Shown here: in pieces, positions 54,417-64,000 of the stretch
Layout of the letters: each line of letters begins with the position of its first letter
Position numbering within the stretch: the stretch's first letter is position 1
Assembly: GCA_015061945.1 (NCBI GenBank)
Contig: SUVP01000007.1
Coordinates: 62,001-126,000 of the forward strand
DNA: 64,000 nucleotides
Source of the DNA: Opitutales bacterium
GTDB lineage: Bacteria > Verrucomicrobiota > Verrucomicrobiia > Opitutales > Intestinicryptomonadaceae
Direction: 5' to 3'
The notes under the pieces: model-generated
Seen by the model: only the letters and a program-made list of their open reading frames with translations
Database searches by the model: none
What the model was told of the DNA's origin: nothing
Translations under genes and position numbers: made by a program

Positions 54417-55199
54417 TTAGGACTTGAGCGAAAACCTTTTGTCGAGTTCTTTTGCGAGTTTATCGTACGCAAACGAACCTTCGTTCCACTTTGCGTATTC
54501 AAAGATTGTCTTGCCAAAGCTTGGTGCTTCAGCGAGCTTTACAGTGCGTGGAATTTTTGTATTAAAAACTAAATCGTTGAGATAATTTTTAACCTCGTTA
54601 TGCACTTGTTTTGAAAGGTTTGTACGGCGGTCGTACATAGTCATAATCACGCCACCAACTTCGAGCGTATCGCTGACACCAGCTTCGCGAAGTTGCTCTA
54701 CAACGCCCATAATTTGCCCCAAGCCTTCCATAGCCAAATATTCGCATTGGAGAGCAATCAGCAAATAATCGGCTGCTGCGAGCGAGTTCATTGAAAGCAA
54801 TCCGAGCGATGGCGGAGCGTCGATAACAATAGCGTCGAACTCGCCAGATTCTTTCAATGGTGCGATACAATCACGCAATCGAACAAGATAATTTTCGCTT
54901 CCCGACAACTCAACTTCGATTGCAGAAATATCTGTTTCTGACGGAATCAACCAAAGATTTTTACGTTCTGTTTGAATAAGTTTATCACGTGCAGTTCCTT
55001 CGCCGTGCATAACCTGATACAAACTTGCACCCTTTACTTTTTCGTACCCGAGTGCACTTGTTGCACTTGCCTGTTGGTCCATATCAATAAGTAATGTACG
55101 CAATTTTCTGCGTGCAAGGCCTGCTGATAAATTTACTGCCGTGGTTGTTTTACCCACGCCACCTTTTTGATTTGCTATTGCGAAAACTTTGGCTGACAT
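54417..55199 (-). CDS. parA: ParA/Soj-family ATPase
   Basis: A 260-residue deviant-Walker ATPase: ANQKGGVGKTTTAVNLSAG (Walker A'), LLIDMDQQASATSALG, and IVIDAPPSLGLLSMNSL. It is of the chromosomal Soj type for segregation. No parB is adjacent: the next genes are rnc and mfd downstream and a GH92 gene upstream. The parB partner may be elsewhere in the genome. Confidence 0.9.
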   Translation of the reverse strand: MSAKVFAIANQKGGVGKTTTAVNLSAGLARRKLRTLLIDMDQQASATSALGYEKVKGASLYQVMHGEGTARDKLIQTERKNLWLIPSETDISAIEVELSGSENYLVRLRDCIAPLKESGEFDAIVIDAPPSLGLLSMNSLAAADYLLIALQCEYLAMEGLGQIMGVVEQLREAGVSDTLEVGGVIMTMYDRRTNLSKQVHNEVKNYLNDLVFNTKIPRTVKLAEAPSFGKTIFEYAKWNEGSFAYDKLAKELDKRFSLKS

Positions 55200-55243
55200 A
55201 CTTTATAGTTTCGCAATTTTTTATTTCTTTGGAAACAAAAAAA

Positions 55244-57430
55244 TTACTTTTTACCCATAAAAAATTCAATTTTTCCGCCTTTGAGAATATCTGAATGCGA
55301 TAAAGTGTCGGCTTTGTACTCTTTACCATTGAATTTTACAGATTTTACATACTTATTTTCTTTAGAAATATTGTGTGCGACCATCTCAAATTTTTTACCA
55401 TTTTCGAGATGCAACACTGCTCCTTTTATCTGCGGAGCACCAATTACATATTCCAAACCATTTGGATTTACAGGGTAAAATCCGAGAGATGAAAACACAT
55501 ACCACGCACTCATTTGTCCACAATCGTCATTGCCACAAAGTCCGTCTGGTTTGTTTGTATAAAGCTCATTACAAATTTGCGAGACGATTTCCGCAGTTCT
55601 ATCTCTGCGATCTGCGAGCGTATACAAATATGCGACATGGTGGCTTGGCTCGTTGCCATGTGCATACTGTCCGACAAACCCAGTGACATCGCTCGATTTC
55701 TTAAATGTCCCAGCCTTGCGAGTATCTTGTGCCGAGAAAAGTTTATCGAGCATTTCGACAAATTTTTCACGACCGCCAAACAGCTTGATAAATTCGGCAA
55801 TATCGTGCTGAACATGGAAGTTATATTGCCACGCATTACCTTCTGTATAATCGCCACCGAAAGTCTCTGCATGCGAGTATTCAAAAGGATTAAATGGTTT
55901 ACGCCACTTACCTTTTGAATCTTTGCCACGCATAAATCCAGTATGTACATCGAAAATATTTTTATAAAAACTTGCACGTTTTGCAAAGTGTTCAGCGACA
56001 TCCTTTTTACCCATTACTTTTGCCGATTCCGACAAACAATAGTCGCCATAACAATTTTCCAATGTCTTTGAAACAGACTCCGGATTACACAAGTCAAACG
56101 GATAATATCCATATTTTTCAAGCACCGAAAATTTACTCTTGTTGTGGTCTTTGGTTGATGATGATAACATCGCATTGAACGCACGTTCATAATTAAACCC
56201 TTTTTGTCCACGCTGAATACAACCTGCAATGACGCTTATCGAGTGATTGCCAATCATACACCACGTTTCTTTTCCCCAGTATTCATTTGTCGGCAACACG
56301 CCCACTGCATCAAAATGCTCGAGCATTGAATTAACAATTTCAGGCAAGACATCGGGCTTCAAAATTGACGTCAATGGAATGACTGCACGATATGTATCCC
56401 AAAGCGAAAGGTTAGTAAAATATCTTTTTGACGCATTTGATGTTTGTGCAACTTTGCTATCTCCACCTCGATATTTTCCGTCGACATCGGCAATATTATT
56501 CGGAGAAATGAACGAGTGATAAAGTGCTGTGTAGAAAATTTCTTTCTGTTCTGGTGTTGCATCAATATCAATTTTTGAAAGAATTTCATTCCACTTTGCA
56601 CGAGTTTGCGACGCTGTTTTTTGCAAATCCCAAGTATCGAGCGTTGCGAGATTTTTCAACGCACCATCTACGCTAACTGTCGATATTGCCGTTTTGATTT
56701 TCAGCGACTCGCCCTTTTTTAAACCAAATTGCAAGACGATTCTCTGCCCTTTATAATTTGTAGGACGTTCAACATCTATCATCTTTTTGACTGGCTTATT
56801 AAACTTTATTACGATGTTGATATCACGGGCGGTGAAAGCTTTTACGTTTTGCGTTGCCACAAGCGTGTAGTCGTCGAGCAACTTTACCAAGCTTGATTTT
56901 ACACGGCGTTCTTTGTCTTTTCCCCAAAACATAGCCGACTGAAAATCGAAGTATAAACTTCCGCCATCCTCGAAAAATTCGACATCATACAAGCCTACTC
57001 GTTCAGAAGCAGTGAGACTAACCTTGCACTTTGCATCATCCAAAATTACGCTATACAAACCTAATTGCGATTTCTCATTTTCTTTTTTAAATGCACTGGA
57101 ATAATCTTTTTTTGTAAATTTATCCGTCGCACAAAATGGCATAAATCCACCATCGCCACTATCAGGACAACCTGTTCCCGACAAGTGCGTTTGACCAAAC
57201 GATATAATCCGATTGTCGTCATAAACATATCCCGAACAATATTCCCAGCCGACATTCCCTGTCTCTGGCGACGGCTGAACCATTCCAAATGGTGCAACAA
57301 CACCTGGGTATGTATGTCCATTCCCGCCCGTGCCGATAAATGTATTAACGTATTTTGCATTGTCTTTATCGCAAGCAGACAACATTAGAATCGAAGCAAT
57401 AGCCACAAAGATGATAGATGTTTTTTTCAT
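55244..57430 (-). CDS. GH92 alpha-mannosidase lipoprotein
   Basis: A 728-residue exported enzyme with lipobox LSAC (residues 17-20). GH92 landmarks: VNTFIGTGGNGHTYPGVVAP, PFGMVQPSPETG, YPFDLCNPESVSKTLEN and GLCGNDDCGQMSAWYVFSSL. GH92 enzymes are calcium-dependent exo-alpha-mannosidases that trim N-glycans or yeast mannan. It lies 67 bases after ppk1 and 44 bases before parA in the same direction. Confidence 0.93.
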   Translation of the reverse strand: MKKTSIIFVAIASILMLSACDKDNAKYVNTFIGTGGNGHTYPGVVAPFGMVQPSPETGNVGWEYCSGYVYDDNRIISFGQTHLSGTGCPDSGDGGFMPFCATDKFTKKDYSSAFKKENEKSQLGLYSVILDDAKCKVSLTASERVGLYDVEFFEDGGSLYFDFQSAMFWGKDKERRVKSSLVKLLDDYTLVATQNVKAFTARDINIVIKFNKPVKKMIDVERPTNYKGQRIVLQFGLKKGESLKIKTAISTVSVDGALKNLATLDTWDLQKTASQTRAKWNEILSKIDIDATPEQKEIFYTALYHSFISPNNIADVDGKYRGGDSKVAQTSNASKRYFTNLSLWDTYRAVIPLTSILKPDVLPEIVNSMLEHFDAVGVLPTNEYWGKETWCMIGNHSISVIAGCIQRGQKGFNYERAFNAMLSSSTKDHNKSKFSVLEKYGYYPFDLCNPESVSKTLENCYGDYCLSESAKVMGKKDVAEHFAKRASFYKNIFDVHTGFMRGKDSKGKWRKPFNPFEYSHAETFGGDYTEGNAWQYNFHVQHDIAEFIKLFGGREKFVEMLDKLFSAQDTRKAGTFKKSSDVTGFVGQYAHGNEPSHHVAYLYTLADRRDRTAEIVSQICNELYTNKPDGLCGNDDCGQMSAWYVFSSLGFYPVNPNGLEYVIGAPQIKGAVLHLENGKKFEMVAHNISKENKYVKSVKFNGKEYKADTLSHSDILKGGKIEFFMGKK

Positions 57431-57497
57431 ATAGTTAATCGTTAAACTAAAAATTTTGATTTTTCAACAGATAACTTTTTATTCTTAAAAAATCGCC

Positions 57498-59561
57498 TTA
57501 CTGAATTTCAAAAAATTTCTGACACGAAAACTGCTCGGCTTTCTTCATCTCGGCACTTTTGTAGTATGCACCATTTGAATGAAGCACGCTTGAGAATTGA
57601 TTATCTTTCAACATCGCTGGCAGAATTTCATCGACAATTCGCGATTTAATTTCTGCGTCTTCAATTGGGAAAAGACATTCAATTCGCTTGAACATATTGC
57701 GTGTCATAATATCGCCACTACCGACATAAACGATAGGGTCGCCACCATTTTCAAAATAGTAAATTCGGCTGTGTTCAAGATAAACGCCAACTATACTTTT
57801 CACCGTGATGTTGTCGCTCAATCCCTTAATTTTTGGGACCAACGCACAGATGCCACGCACAATCATATCAATTTTTACACCTGCTTGCGACGCCTCGTAA
57901 AGTGCGTCTATCGACAACTGTTCGACAACTGAATTTACTTTGATAATTATTCGTGCAGGCTTACCTGCTTTTGCATTTTCAGTTTCCCGTTTTACAAGCT
58001 CGATAAATTTTGAATGGAAACAAAATGGTGCAACCCACAACTTTTCAAAATTTGGTTTTATATTTTTTCCAGTGAGTGTGTTGAACAAGCTTGCAACTTC
58101 GGAAGCGATGTCCTCACGTGCACTGAAGAACGATAAGTCGGTATAAATTTTTGCAGTCTTTGAGTTATAATTACCCGTTCCCAAATGAACGTATCTACGC
58201 AAGATTCCACCTTCTTCACGTCGTACAATCAGACACGTTTTGCAGTGCGTTTTCAAACCGACAATTCCGTACACGACGTGTACACCACGCTCTTCGAGTT
58301 CTCTCGCCCACTGAATATTATTTTCTTCATCAAAGCGTGCTTTCAGCTCGATAAGCACTGTTACCTGCTTGCCGTTTCGTGCAGCCTCTTTGAGTGCCTT
58401 GACAATCGGCGAACCCTGACTTGTTCGATAGAGTGTCAACTTTATCGCAAGCACATTTGGATCTTTTGATGCCCTTGAAATAAACTCTTCAACCGGTGCG
58501 AAACTATCGTATGGATGGTGCAAGATTCTATCTTTTTCTTTTATCACCGAAAAATAGTCGCTACAATTTTTGAATTCATCGGGAACATTTTGACGATATG
58601 GTGGGAACTTCAAATCGGGTCTATCAATCATATCGTATGCAACCGACAAACGTGCCAAATTCAGCGGACTTGCGGGAATCTTAAAAATAAAACCTTTGTC
58701 GATATCAATCGCTTCGACAAGTGGACGCAACGCTGAGTCGCTCACGCAATCTTCAATTTCGAGTCGGACAGCAGCACCTTTGCGTCGGTTGTGAAGTTCG
58801 TTTTCTATTGTCTGCAAAAGATTTTCTGTTTCTTCTTCGTCGAAGTATAAATCGGAATTGCGAGTAATTCTAAATATAGCCGAGTTGCGAACCTTATACC
58901 CTGGGAAAAGTTGCTCTGCATAATATTTGATTGTGTCGCTCAAATAAACCAAATGTATTTCATCGGGCTTTGACGATTCTATTCTTATCACACGTGATAG
59001 AATTGGCGGGACGGGAATAATAGCCATATCCGCTGGAGCTCTGCGTTGCAACGGGTTTGATATCGAAAGTAAAACGTACAAGCCCTTGTTGCGAAGGTGG
59101 GGGAACGGATGTGCAGGGTCGACCGCAAGTGGAGTCAACGCAGGAAAAACATTGTCTTCAAAATATTTTTTCAACCAACGTTTTTCTTGTGCAGAACATT
59201 GGCGTGGTGTCTTAAAAAATATTTTTTCTTTTTTGAGTTCTGGCACAAGCGTATCTGTCCAACACGAGTATTCGTCGGCTGTCATCGCCGATGTTATCAC
59301 GCTAATCCGACGGAGTTGCTCTCGTGGACCGAGCCCGTCGAAACCTACTTCGATAACCCCCGACTCAAGTTGTTGCTCCAACCCCGCTACACGTATCTCA
59401 AAAAATTCGTCGAGATTATTACTGACGATTGACAAAAATCTCATTCTTTCGAGGAGCGGAAATGTCGGCTCTGAACACAAATTCAAAACACGACGATTGA
59501 ACGCCAACCAACTCAGTTCACGATTAAAATAATTCTTTTTTACTTCAGATTTGCGTGACAT
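57498..59561 (-). CDS. ppk1: Polyphosphate kinase 1
   Basis: A 687-residue enzyme that polymerises the gamma phosphate of ATP into polyphosphate. N-domain starts NYFNRELSWLAFNRRVL; the head follows; the catalytic phosphohistidine is in YVHLGTGNYNSKTAKIYTD, and the second PLD-like motif includes SRIYYFENGG and YVGSGDIMTRN. Length and order are normal. Confidence 0.95.
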   Translation of the reverse strand: MSRKSEVKKNYFNRELSWLAFNRRVLNLCSEPTFPLLERMRFLSIVSNNLDEFFEIRVAGLEQQLESGVIEVGFDGLGPREQLRRISVITSAMTADEYSCWTDTLVPELKKEKIFFKTPRQCSAQEKRWLKKYFEDNVFPALTPLAVDPAHPFPHLRNKGLYVLLSISNPLQRRAPADMAIIPVPPILSRVIRIESSKPDEIHLVYLSDTIKYYAEQLFPGYKVRNSAIFRITRNSDLYFDEEETENLLQTIENELHNRRKGAAVRLEIEDCVSDSALRPLVEAIDIDKGFIFKIPASPLNLARLSVAYDMIDRPDLKFPPYRQNVPDEFKNCSDYFSVIKEKDRILHHPYDSFAPVEEFISRASKDPNVLAIKLTLYRTSQGSPIVKALKEAARNGKQVTVLIELKARFDEENNIQWARELEERGVHVVYGIVGLKTHCKTCLIVRREEGGILRRYVHLGTGNYNSKTAKIYTDLSFFSAREDIASEVASLFNTLTGKNIKPNFEKLWVAPFCFHSKFIELVKRETENAKAGKPARIIIKVNSVVEQLSIDALYEASQAGVKIDMIVRGICALVPKIKGLSDNITVKSIVGVYLEHSRIYYFENGGDPIVYVGSGDIMTRNMFKRIECLFPIEDAEIKSRIVDEILPAMLKDNQFSSVLHSNGAYYKSAEMKKAEQFSCQKFFEIQ

Positions 59562-59640
59562 AAAACTTATATAATTTCAATCGAAGATTATCTGCTACTC
59601 TTAAAAAATTCAAGCACAGAAACATTTTTATTTACACAAA

Positions 59641-59666
59641 AAAAGGACGGCTTTCACCGTCCTTTT
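59641..59666 (-). terminator. Intrinsic terminator after valS
   Basis: A 10-bp stem (AAAAGGACGG / CCGTCCTTTT) with a 6-base loop, followed by T-run on the minus strand. Confidence 0.9.
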
Positions 59667-59673
59667 AAAGTTC

Positions 59674-62379
59674 TTATGCACCGTAAGATTTCAAAAGTTT
59701 TTTGATTTCTTCAATCTTCGTTCGGCAATCATCGAGTTGTTTTTTCGCACCCTCGATAACATTTGCCGGAGCTTTAGATGTAAACGCCTCGTTGTTCAAA
59801 CGTGCTACTGTCGACTTTTCAAAGCCTTCGAGCTTTGCAAGTTCTTTTTCCAAACGTTTAACTTCCGCACCCATATCGATTGCATCGGCAATATCCAAAT
59901 AGACTGTTCCCAACGCTGTGAGAGTTGCAGGTCTATCGTTTTCTTCAGCGAGAATTTCAATCGAATTTGCTCCGACAAGCTTCTTAAGTTTTTCCAAATT
60001 CTTTGTCAAAACTTCGGCTGAATCGGCGTCGACTGGCAAGAGGAACATTTGCGAATCGCGTTTTGTTGCGACCTTGCACTGTGCTTTCAATGCACGGCTC
60101 TTTGCGACAAAATCCTTGAGTTTTTCAGTCTCGTCGGCAGCTTGCTCATCGATTGACAATCCCAAGTTTTCGATTTCTTCGATAAACTTGGGCGATACAT
60201 TTTGGATAAACTCGCCACTCTTGCCATATCCGAGAGAATGCCAAAGTTCTTCTGTGATAAATGGTGTAAATGGGTGGAGCATAAGCAATGTTTGACGTAT
60301 GCAAAGGTCTTGCACTGCCAAGACTGTCGCTTTTGCAGACTCATCTGAAAGACGCGATTTTGACACTTCCAAATACCAACCACAAAAATCGTTCCAGAAG
60401 AATGCGTAGATATTTTGAGTGATGCTGTTGAATTGATAATTTTGATAATCTTTTTCAACTTGCTCTGCACACTTTGCGAGGTTTGCAATAATTGCACGGT
60501 CATCAGCGTCGAGCTTTGTTAAATCAATTCTATCGACAATCGCTTTTATCGACGAGTTGTCGCCCATATCGCCTGACATTTGGCGGAATCGGCAAGCGTT
60601 CCACAACTTGTTACAGAAGTTTCTACCCAACTCAACACGTTCTTCACTGAAGAGAATATCTTGACCTTGTGGAGCACAATTCATCACGCCAAAACGCAAA
60701 CCATCGGCACCGTAGCGTGCGATAATATCGAGTGGGTCTGGCGAGTTGCCTAAACTCTTCGACATCTTGCGACCTTGCATATCACGAATAATTCCAGTGA
60801 AGTAAACATTCTTGAAAGGAATGCGTGAGCTCATTGTGCCTGGGAGGAATTCCAAGCCTGCCATAATCATACGAGCAACCCAGAAGAAGATAATATCCGG
60901 ACCTGTTACCAAATCGGAAGTTGGGTAGAAATATTGCATACCCTTTTCTTTCATTGCCTCTTCATTTGGCCAGCCCATTGTGCCGAATGGCCATAGCCAT
61001 GAGCTTGCCCAAGTATCGAGCGAGTCAGGATCTTGCTCCCAATTTTCCTTATCAGCTGGACCGTCAACGCTAACGTGTACTTCTTCAGGATTATTGATAT
61101 CGGGCTTTTCAACGCCTTTGCGATACCACACAGGGATACGATGTCCCCACCAAATTTGACGGCTGATACACCAGTCGCGGATATTGTCGAGCCAGTGGAC
61201 GTATGTTTTTTCCCAACGTTTTGGCCAGAATTTAATTGCCCCCGATTCAACCGCTGCTTTTGCTTCAGCGATTTTTGGATAACGCATAAACCATTGGTCT
61301 GAAAGTCTTGGTTCAATCGGCACACCACCACGTTCCGAGAAACCGACATTATTATCATAATCTTCGATTGCGATAAGTTGTCCGAGTTCGTCGAGTTTCT
61401 TAACAGCTTTTTCACGTGCGACAAATCTATCCAAACCGCAGAAATCTTCGCCTGCGAGTTCGTTCATTGTGCCGTCGGGATTCATCACATCGATAATTGG
61501 CAAATTATGGCGTTGACCAATTTCAAAGTCGGCAACGTCGTGTGCTGGGGTTACTTTCAAAACACCAGTACCGAACGATGTATCAACATATTCGTCGCCA
61601 ATAATCGGAATTTCTTGGCGTGGGAAAGGTCTCCAAACGTGTTTACCGATATACTTTTGGTAGCGTTCGTCGTTAGGGTTTACTGCTACTGCCGAGTCGC
61701 CCATAATTGTTTCGGGGCGAGTTGTAGAAATTTCGAGGAATGTACCCGGCTCTTCAACGACTTCGTATTTCATCTTGAAGAGTTTGCTCTTTTGTGGAGT
61801 CATTATAACTTCTTCGTCAGAGAGAGCTGTGAGGTTTACTGGACACCAGTTAACCATTCTCTTTCCACGATAGATATACCCTTGCTTGAAAAGCGATACA
61901 AATGCTTGGAGAACTCCACGCGAGTAATCGTCATCAAGAGTGTGAACAAGGCGACCCCAATCGCACGATGTACCAAGCTTTTTCAACTGCTCGATAATGA
62001 TACCGCCGTGTTTATCACGCCATTCTTTTGCGACTTCAATAAATTTGTCTCTGCCTAAATCTCTCGCACAAGTATTTTTTTCTTTGCGAAGATACGAGTC
62101 TACTTTTGTTTGAGTAGCGACACCAGCGTGGTCTGTACCCGGAATCCAAATAGCACTCTTGCCCATCTGTCTTGCACGACGTATGAGAATATCTTGAATG
62201 GTATTGTTCAAGACGTGTCCCATTGTCAAAACGCCGGTTACGTTTGGTGGTGGAATCACGATTGAATACGCTTCTTTTGACTCGTCAACCTTGCCTTCAA
62301 AACAGCCTGATTCGACCCAAGTTTTATACCACTTGTCCTCTACTTCTACTGGACTATATGCCTTTGAAATTTCGCTCAT
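59674..62379 (-). CDS. valS: Valyl-tRNA synthetase
   Basis: A 901-residue class Ia synthetase. HIGH equivalent in PPPNVTGVLTMGHVLNNT, editing domain about 200-340, KMSKS in QGRKMSKSLGNSPDP and a C-terminal coiled coil (VKRLEKELAKLEGFEKS to the end). Order and length are normal for ValRS. It diverges little from the family and has its own terminator. Confidence 0.97.
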   Translation of the reverse strand: MSEISKAYSPVEVEDKWYKTWVESGCFEGKVDESKEAYSIVIPPPNVTGVLTMGHVLNNTIQDILIRRARQMGKSAIWIPGTDHAGVATQTKVDSYLRKEKNTCARDLGRDKFIEVAKEWRDKHGGIIIEQLKKLGTSCDWGRLVHTLDDDYSRGVLQAFVSLFKQGYIYRGKRMVNWCPVNLTALSDEEVIMTPQKSKLFKMKYEVVEEPGTFLEISTTRPETIMGDSAVAVNPNDERYQKYIGKHVWRPFPRQEIPIIGDEYVDTSFGTGVLKVTPAHDVADFEIGQRHNLPIIDVMNPDGTMNELAGEDFCGLDRFVAREKAVKKLDELGQLIAIEDYDNNVGFSERGGVPIEPRLSDQWFMRYPKIAEAKAAVESGAIKFWPKRWEKTYVHWLDNIRDWCISRQIWWGHRIPVWYRKGVEKPDINNPEEVHVSVDGPADKENWEQDPDSLDTWASSWLWPFGTMGWPNEEAMKEKGMQYFYPTSDLVTGPDIIFFWVARMIMAGLEFLPGTMSSRIPFKNVYFTGIIRDMQGRKMSKSLGNSPDPLDIIARYGADGLRFGVMNCAPQGQDILFSEERVELGRNFCNKLWNACRFRQMSGDMGDNSSIKAIVDRIDLTKLDADDRAIIANLAKCAEQVEKDYQNYQFNSITQNIYAFFWNDFCGWYLEVSKSRLSDESAKATVLAVQDLCIRQTLLMLHPFTPFITEELWHSLGYGKSGEFIQNVSPKFIEEIENLGLSIDEQAADETEKLKDFVAKSRALKAQCKVATKRDSQMFLLPVDADSAEVLTKNLEKLKKLVGANSIEILAEENDRPATLTALGTVYLDIADAIDMGAEVKRLEKELAKLEGFEKSTVARLNNEAFTSKAPANVIEGAKKQLDDCRTKIEEIKKLLKSYGA

Positions 62380-62453
62380 AAACCTCTAATATTCCTTTAA
62401 CTCGCCCCTTCTGTCAAGTTTTTACTTACATCTAACACTTTATGGCAACAAAT

Positions 62454-62488
62454 AAAAAACTACCCAAAATTATTTTGAGTAGTTTTTT
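62454..62488 (-). terminator. Intrinsic terminator after the partial PEP-CTERM gene
   Basis: A long AT-rich stem (AAAAAACTACCCAAAA against TTTTGAGTAGTTTTTT, one mismatch) with loop TTA lies just after the stop of the gene at 62508. Confidence 0.8.
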
Positions 62489-62507
62489 AGAATTTTGTAA
62501 ATTCGGC

Positions 62508-64000
62508 TTACTTTCTTCTTCTGTATATTGCCAAGCCGAGTGCGATAGCTCCAAAGATGACTGCCCATTCTGCTGGTTCTGGCACTGCTACTGCATTGAG
62601 CCAGAAACCTTTTGAAGTACCGTAAGTACCTGCTACAAATTCAAGCTCGTCTGCTTTATCAGCTTTGATTGTGTAATTGCTATTTAGTTTGAACGTATCT
62701 GCTTCGGTCTTAACAAATATTCTTTCGTTTTCAAAGTTTTCTATATTGATAGTCAATTTTGCACTATCAGATGTAATAGCCGTAAAGATAATTACATCAT
62801 CTTTTGAATTCGATAATACCAAGTCTAAATCAGCCGATACCGTTTCTCCACCATAAACACGGAGATTTGCACATTTTACAATAGCATTTACATTTATTTT
62901 GTTGTTATTACCTGTAATGAGAATGTTTGAATGTTCATATTTTTTACCATCTTCACCAAAACGTGTAATAGCGTTATCCTTGTTAAATGTAACTGTTGCA
63001 TCACCAGAAAGCATAAGTCTGCCTTCATAAAGATTTTTTGTTCCATTCGCCGCTGTATGCGTTCTATCGCGAAGAAGAATATCGCCACAATCTGCGTCAA
63101 TTGTCAATGAAGTAGAGTTTACTTCAATAGCACCTGTGATATCTACAGTTGCACCATCACTAAAAGTAGAACCATTTGTACCAACTAATATAATGCGTCC
63201 GTTTGAACCTGATTGCAAATCGTTTGCAGTCAAAGAGCCTTTCAAATTGAGATTTGAAAATGTCCCTTTTACCCCAGTGTAAACCAACGAACCGTCAATA
63301 TTCATCGTCGCACCATTTATATCCTTTACAGTCTCAAGCACACCACCCGATTTAACATTCACTATTGAACCAGAATCCATTGTTATATTTGCCGATGAAT
63401 TATTGAATTGAAGTGTGCCTCCAGTATTAACATTGATAGTCGAATCAGAATAGGCAGTCATACTCGCTGAATATTTAAGAACTGCACCATCGTTTACATC
63501 AAGGTGTGCTCTTGCTGCCATATAGATAATTCCTGATGTATATTCAACAGTACTGTCCTTGTCTACGATAAAGAAATTGCTACCGCCACCAGAGTTCGAC
63601 AATGATACTTGTCCCAATACTTTTGCGTTTGTAGCAAATCTAAAACCAGCCGACTGATTAGCATTATTTGTGATAAATCTTACTTGGGTTCCAAAATTAA
63701 CTTTTGCAATAGTTTTATCTGTTGCACTCTCGTTAGAATTTTTAATTAAGATTTCACCGATTCTCCACTGGATTTTTCTACCAGAATTATTGAATGCCAT
63801 AACTTCACCTTCAACAGATGAATTTATATCAATTGTTGTTCCATAAGCAAAATCCCATTGCGATCCTGCAGGTGCATTTGTTGAAGAATCAAGAGATGTA
63901 ATTACAATTTCACCATCACCACCATCAAAGCGGTCGCCAGTGCCACTCTTCAGTACGTTGTCGTAGCCAGCTACTAACTGCGTACGTCCTTCCGAAGCAC
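62508..64000 (-). CDS. Large PEP-CTERM beta-helix-like protein, N-terminus outside window
   Basis: The reverse frame is open from the stop at 62508 to the end of the window, so the 5' end is missing. The ATG at 63800 is not the real start: codons beyond it read on with the same composition (e.g. GDGEIVITSLDSSTNAPAG). The body is a repetitive adhesin/autotransporter-like sequence of short Asn-, Gly- and Ser-rich beta turns, such as GTLQFNNSSANITMDSGSIV. The C-terminus is VPEPAEWAVIFGAIALGLAI then YRRRK, a PEP-CTERM tail. Function unknown. Confidence 0.85.
   Translation of the reverse strand, partial: ASEGRTQLVAGYDNVLKSGTGDRFDGGDGEIVITSLDSSTNAPAGSQWDFAYGTTIDINSSVEGEVMAFNNSGRKIQWRIGEILIKNSNESATDKTIAKVNFGTQVRFITNNANQSAGFRFATNAKVLGQVSLSNSGGGSNFFIVDKDSTVEYTSGIIYMAARAHLDVNDGAVLKYSASMTAYSDSTINVNTGGTLQFNNSSANITMDSGSIVNVKSGGVLETVKDINGATMNIDGSLVYTGVKGTFSNLNLKGSLTANDLQSGSNGRIILVGTNGSTFSDGATVDITGAIEVNSTSLTIDADCGDILLRDRTHTAANGTKNLYEGRLMLSGDATVTFNKDNAITRFGEDGKKYEHSNILITGNNNKINVNAIVKCANLRVYGGETVSADLDLVLSNSKDDVIIFTAITSDSAKLTINIENFENERIFVKTEADTFKLNSNYTIKADKADELEFVAGTYGTSKGFWLNAVAVPEPAEWAVIFGAIALGLAIYRRRK

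Noticed and set aside
63798-63800. ATG at 63800 as the start of the last PEP-CTERM gene
   Set aside because: The frame continues open to the window end with the same composition; the gene is cut by the window.

Overview
The window is an AT-rich, gene-dense bacterial chromosome segment. It looks like a member of the Verrucomicrobiota, probably a gut- or host-associated Opitutales-like lineage. This rests on four proteins with a C-terminal VPEPAEWA/VPEPST sorting tail (PEP-CTERM), a Gram-negative cell plan (LolCD, BtuB-type TonB receptor, SurA-like chaperone), and many secreted glycoside hydrolases (GH36, four GH97, GH30, GH92, a DUF1080 protein). The taxonomic call is inference. No rRNA, CRISPR array, insertion sequence or prophage was seen.

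Layout. 1-3.1 kb: the C-terminus of a GH36 alpha-galactosidase, then rpmF-plsX-fabH with a run of terminator-like repeats between rpmF and plsX. 3.2-8.7 kb: a DUF2157/GDYXXLXY membrane pair and a 3-keto-glycoside-type pair (Tat-exported Gfo/Idh/MocA oxidoreductase plus HEAT-DUF1080 protein). 9-18.1 kb: four GH97 paralogues, three in one operon, with a PEP-CTERM protein between. 18.3-26.8 kb: housekeeping genes (5'-3' exonuclease, Sel1 protein, thioesterase, class IV aminotransferase, glnS) and a mazG-ygjP-GH30 operon. 26.9-34.2 kb: an unrecognised lipoprotein, a Fic protein, lolCD, lysS and a bacterial Tsr3/DUF367-like protein. 34.2-39.8 kb: a NamZ-type muramidase and a cobalamin-riboswitch-controlled operon of two PEP-CTERM surface proteins around a BtuB-like receptor. 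40-47.2 kb: a FliA/WhiG-type sigma factor, a degenerate SAH-hydrolase-like protein, and a long forward operon hpt-add-rsmA-hydrolase-DJ-1-O-antigen-ligase-like. 47.26-48.03 kb: tRNA-Leu(UAA) followed by a repeat array carrying copies of an intrinsic terminator. 48.1-62.4 kb: GDPD, then parA-rnc-mfd-ppiC, GH92, ppk1 and valS. The window ends inside a large PEP-CTERM beta-helix-like protein.

How the genes work together. GH36 and the four GH97 enzymes (all with the Asp of the retaining, alpha-galactosidase-type clade) suggest alpha-galactoside breakdown. GH30, GH92 and the 3-keto-glycoside pair extend this to other host or plant glycans. The strongest system-level signal is the B12 locus: a class-typical cobalamin riboswitch precedes a DUF4465-like PEP-CTERM protein, a BtuB-like receptor and a second PEP-CTERM protein, suggesting cobalamin capture by exosortase-sorted surface proteins. 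A second theme is local duplication of intrinsic terminators at several unrelated loci.
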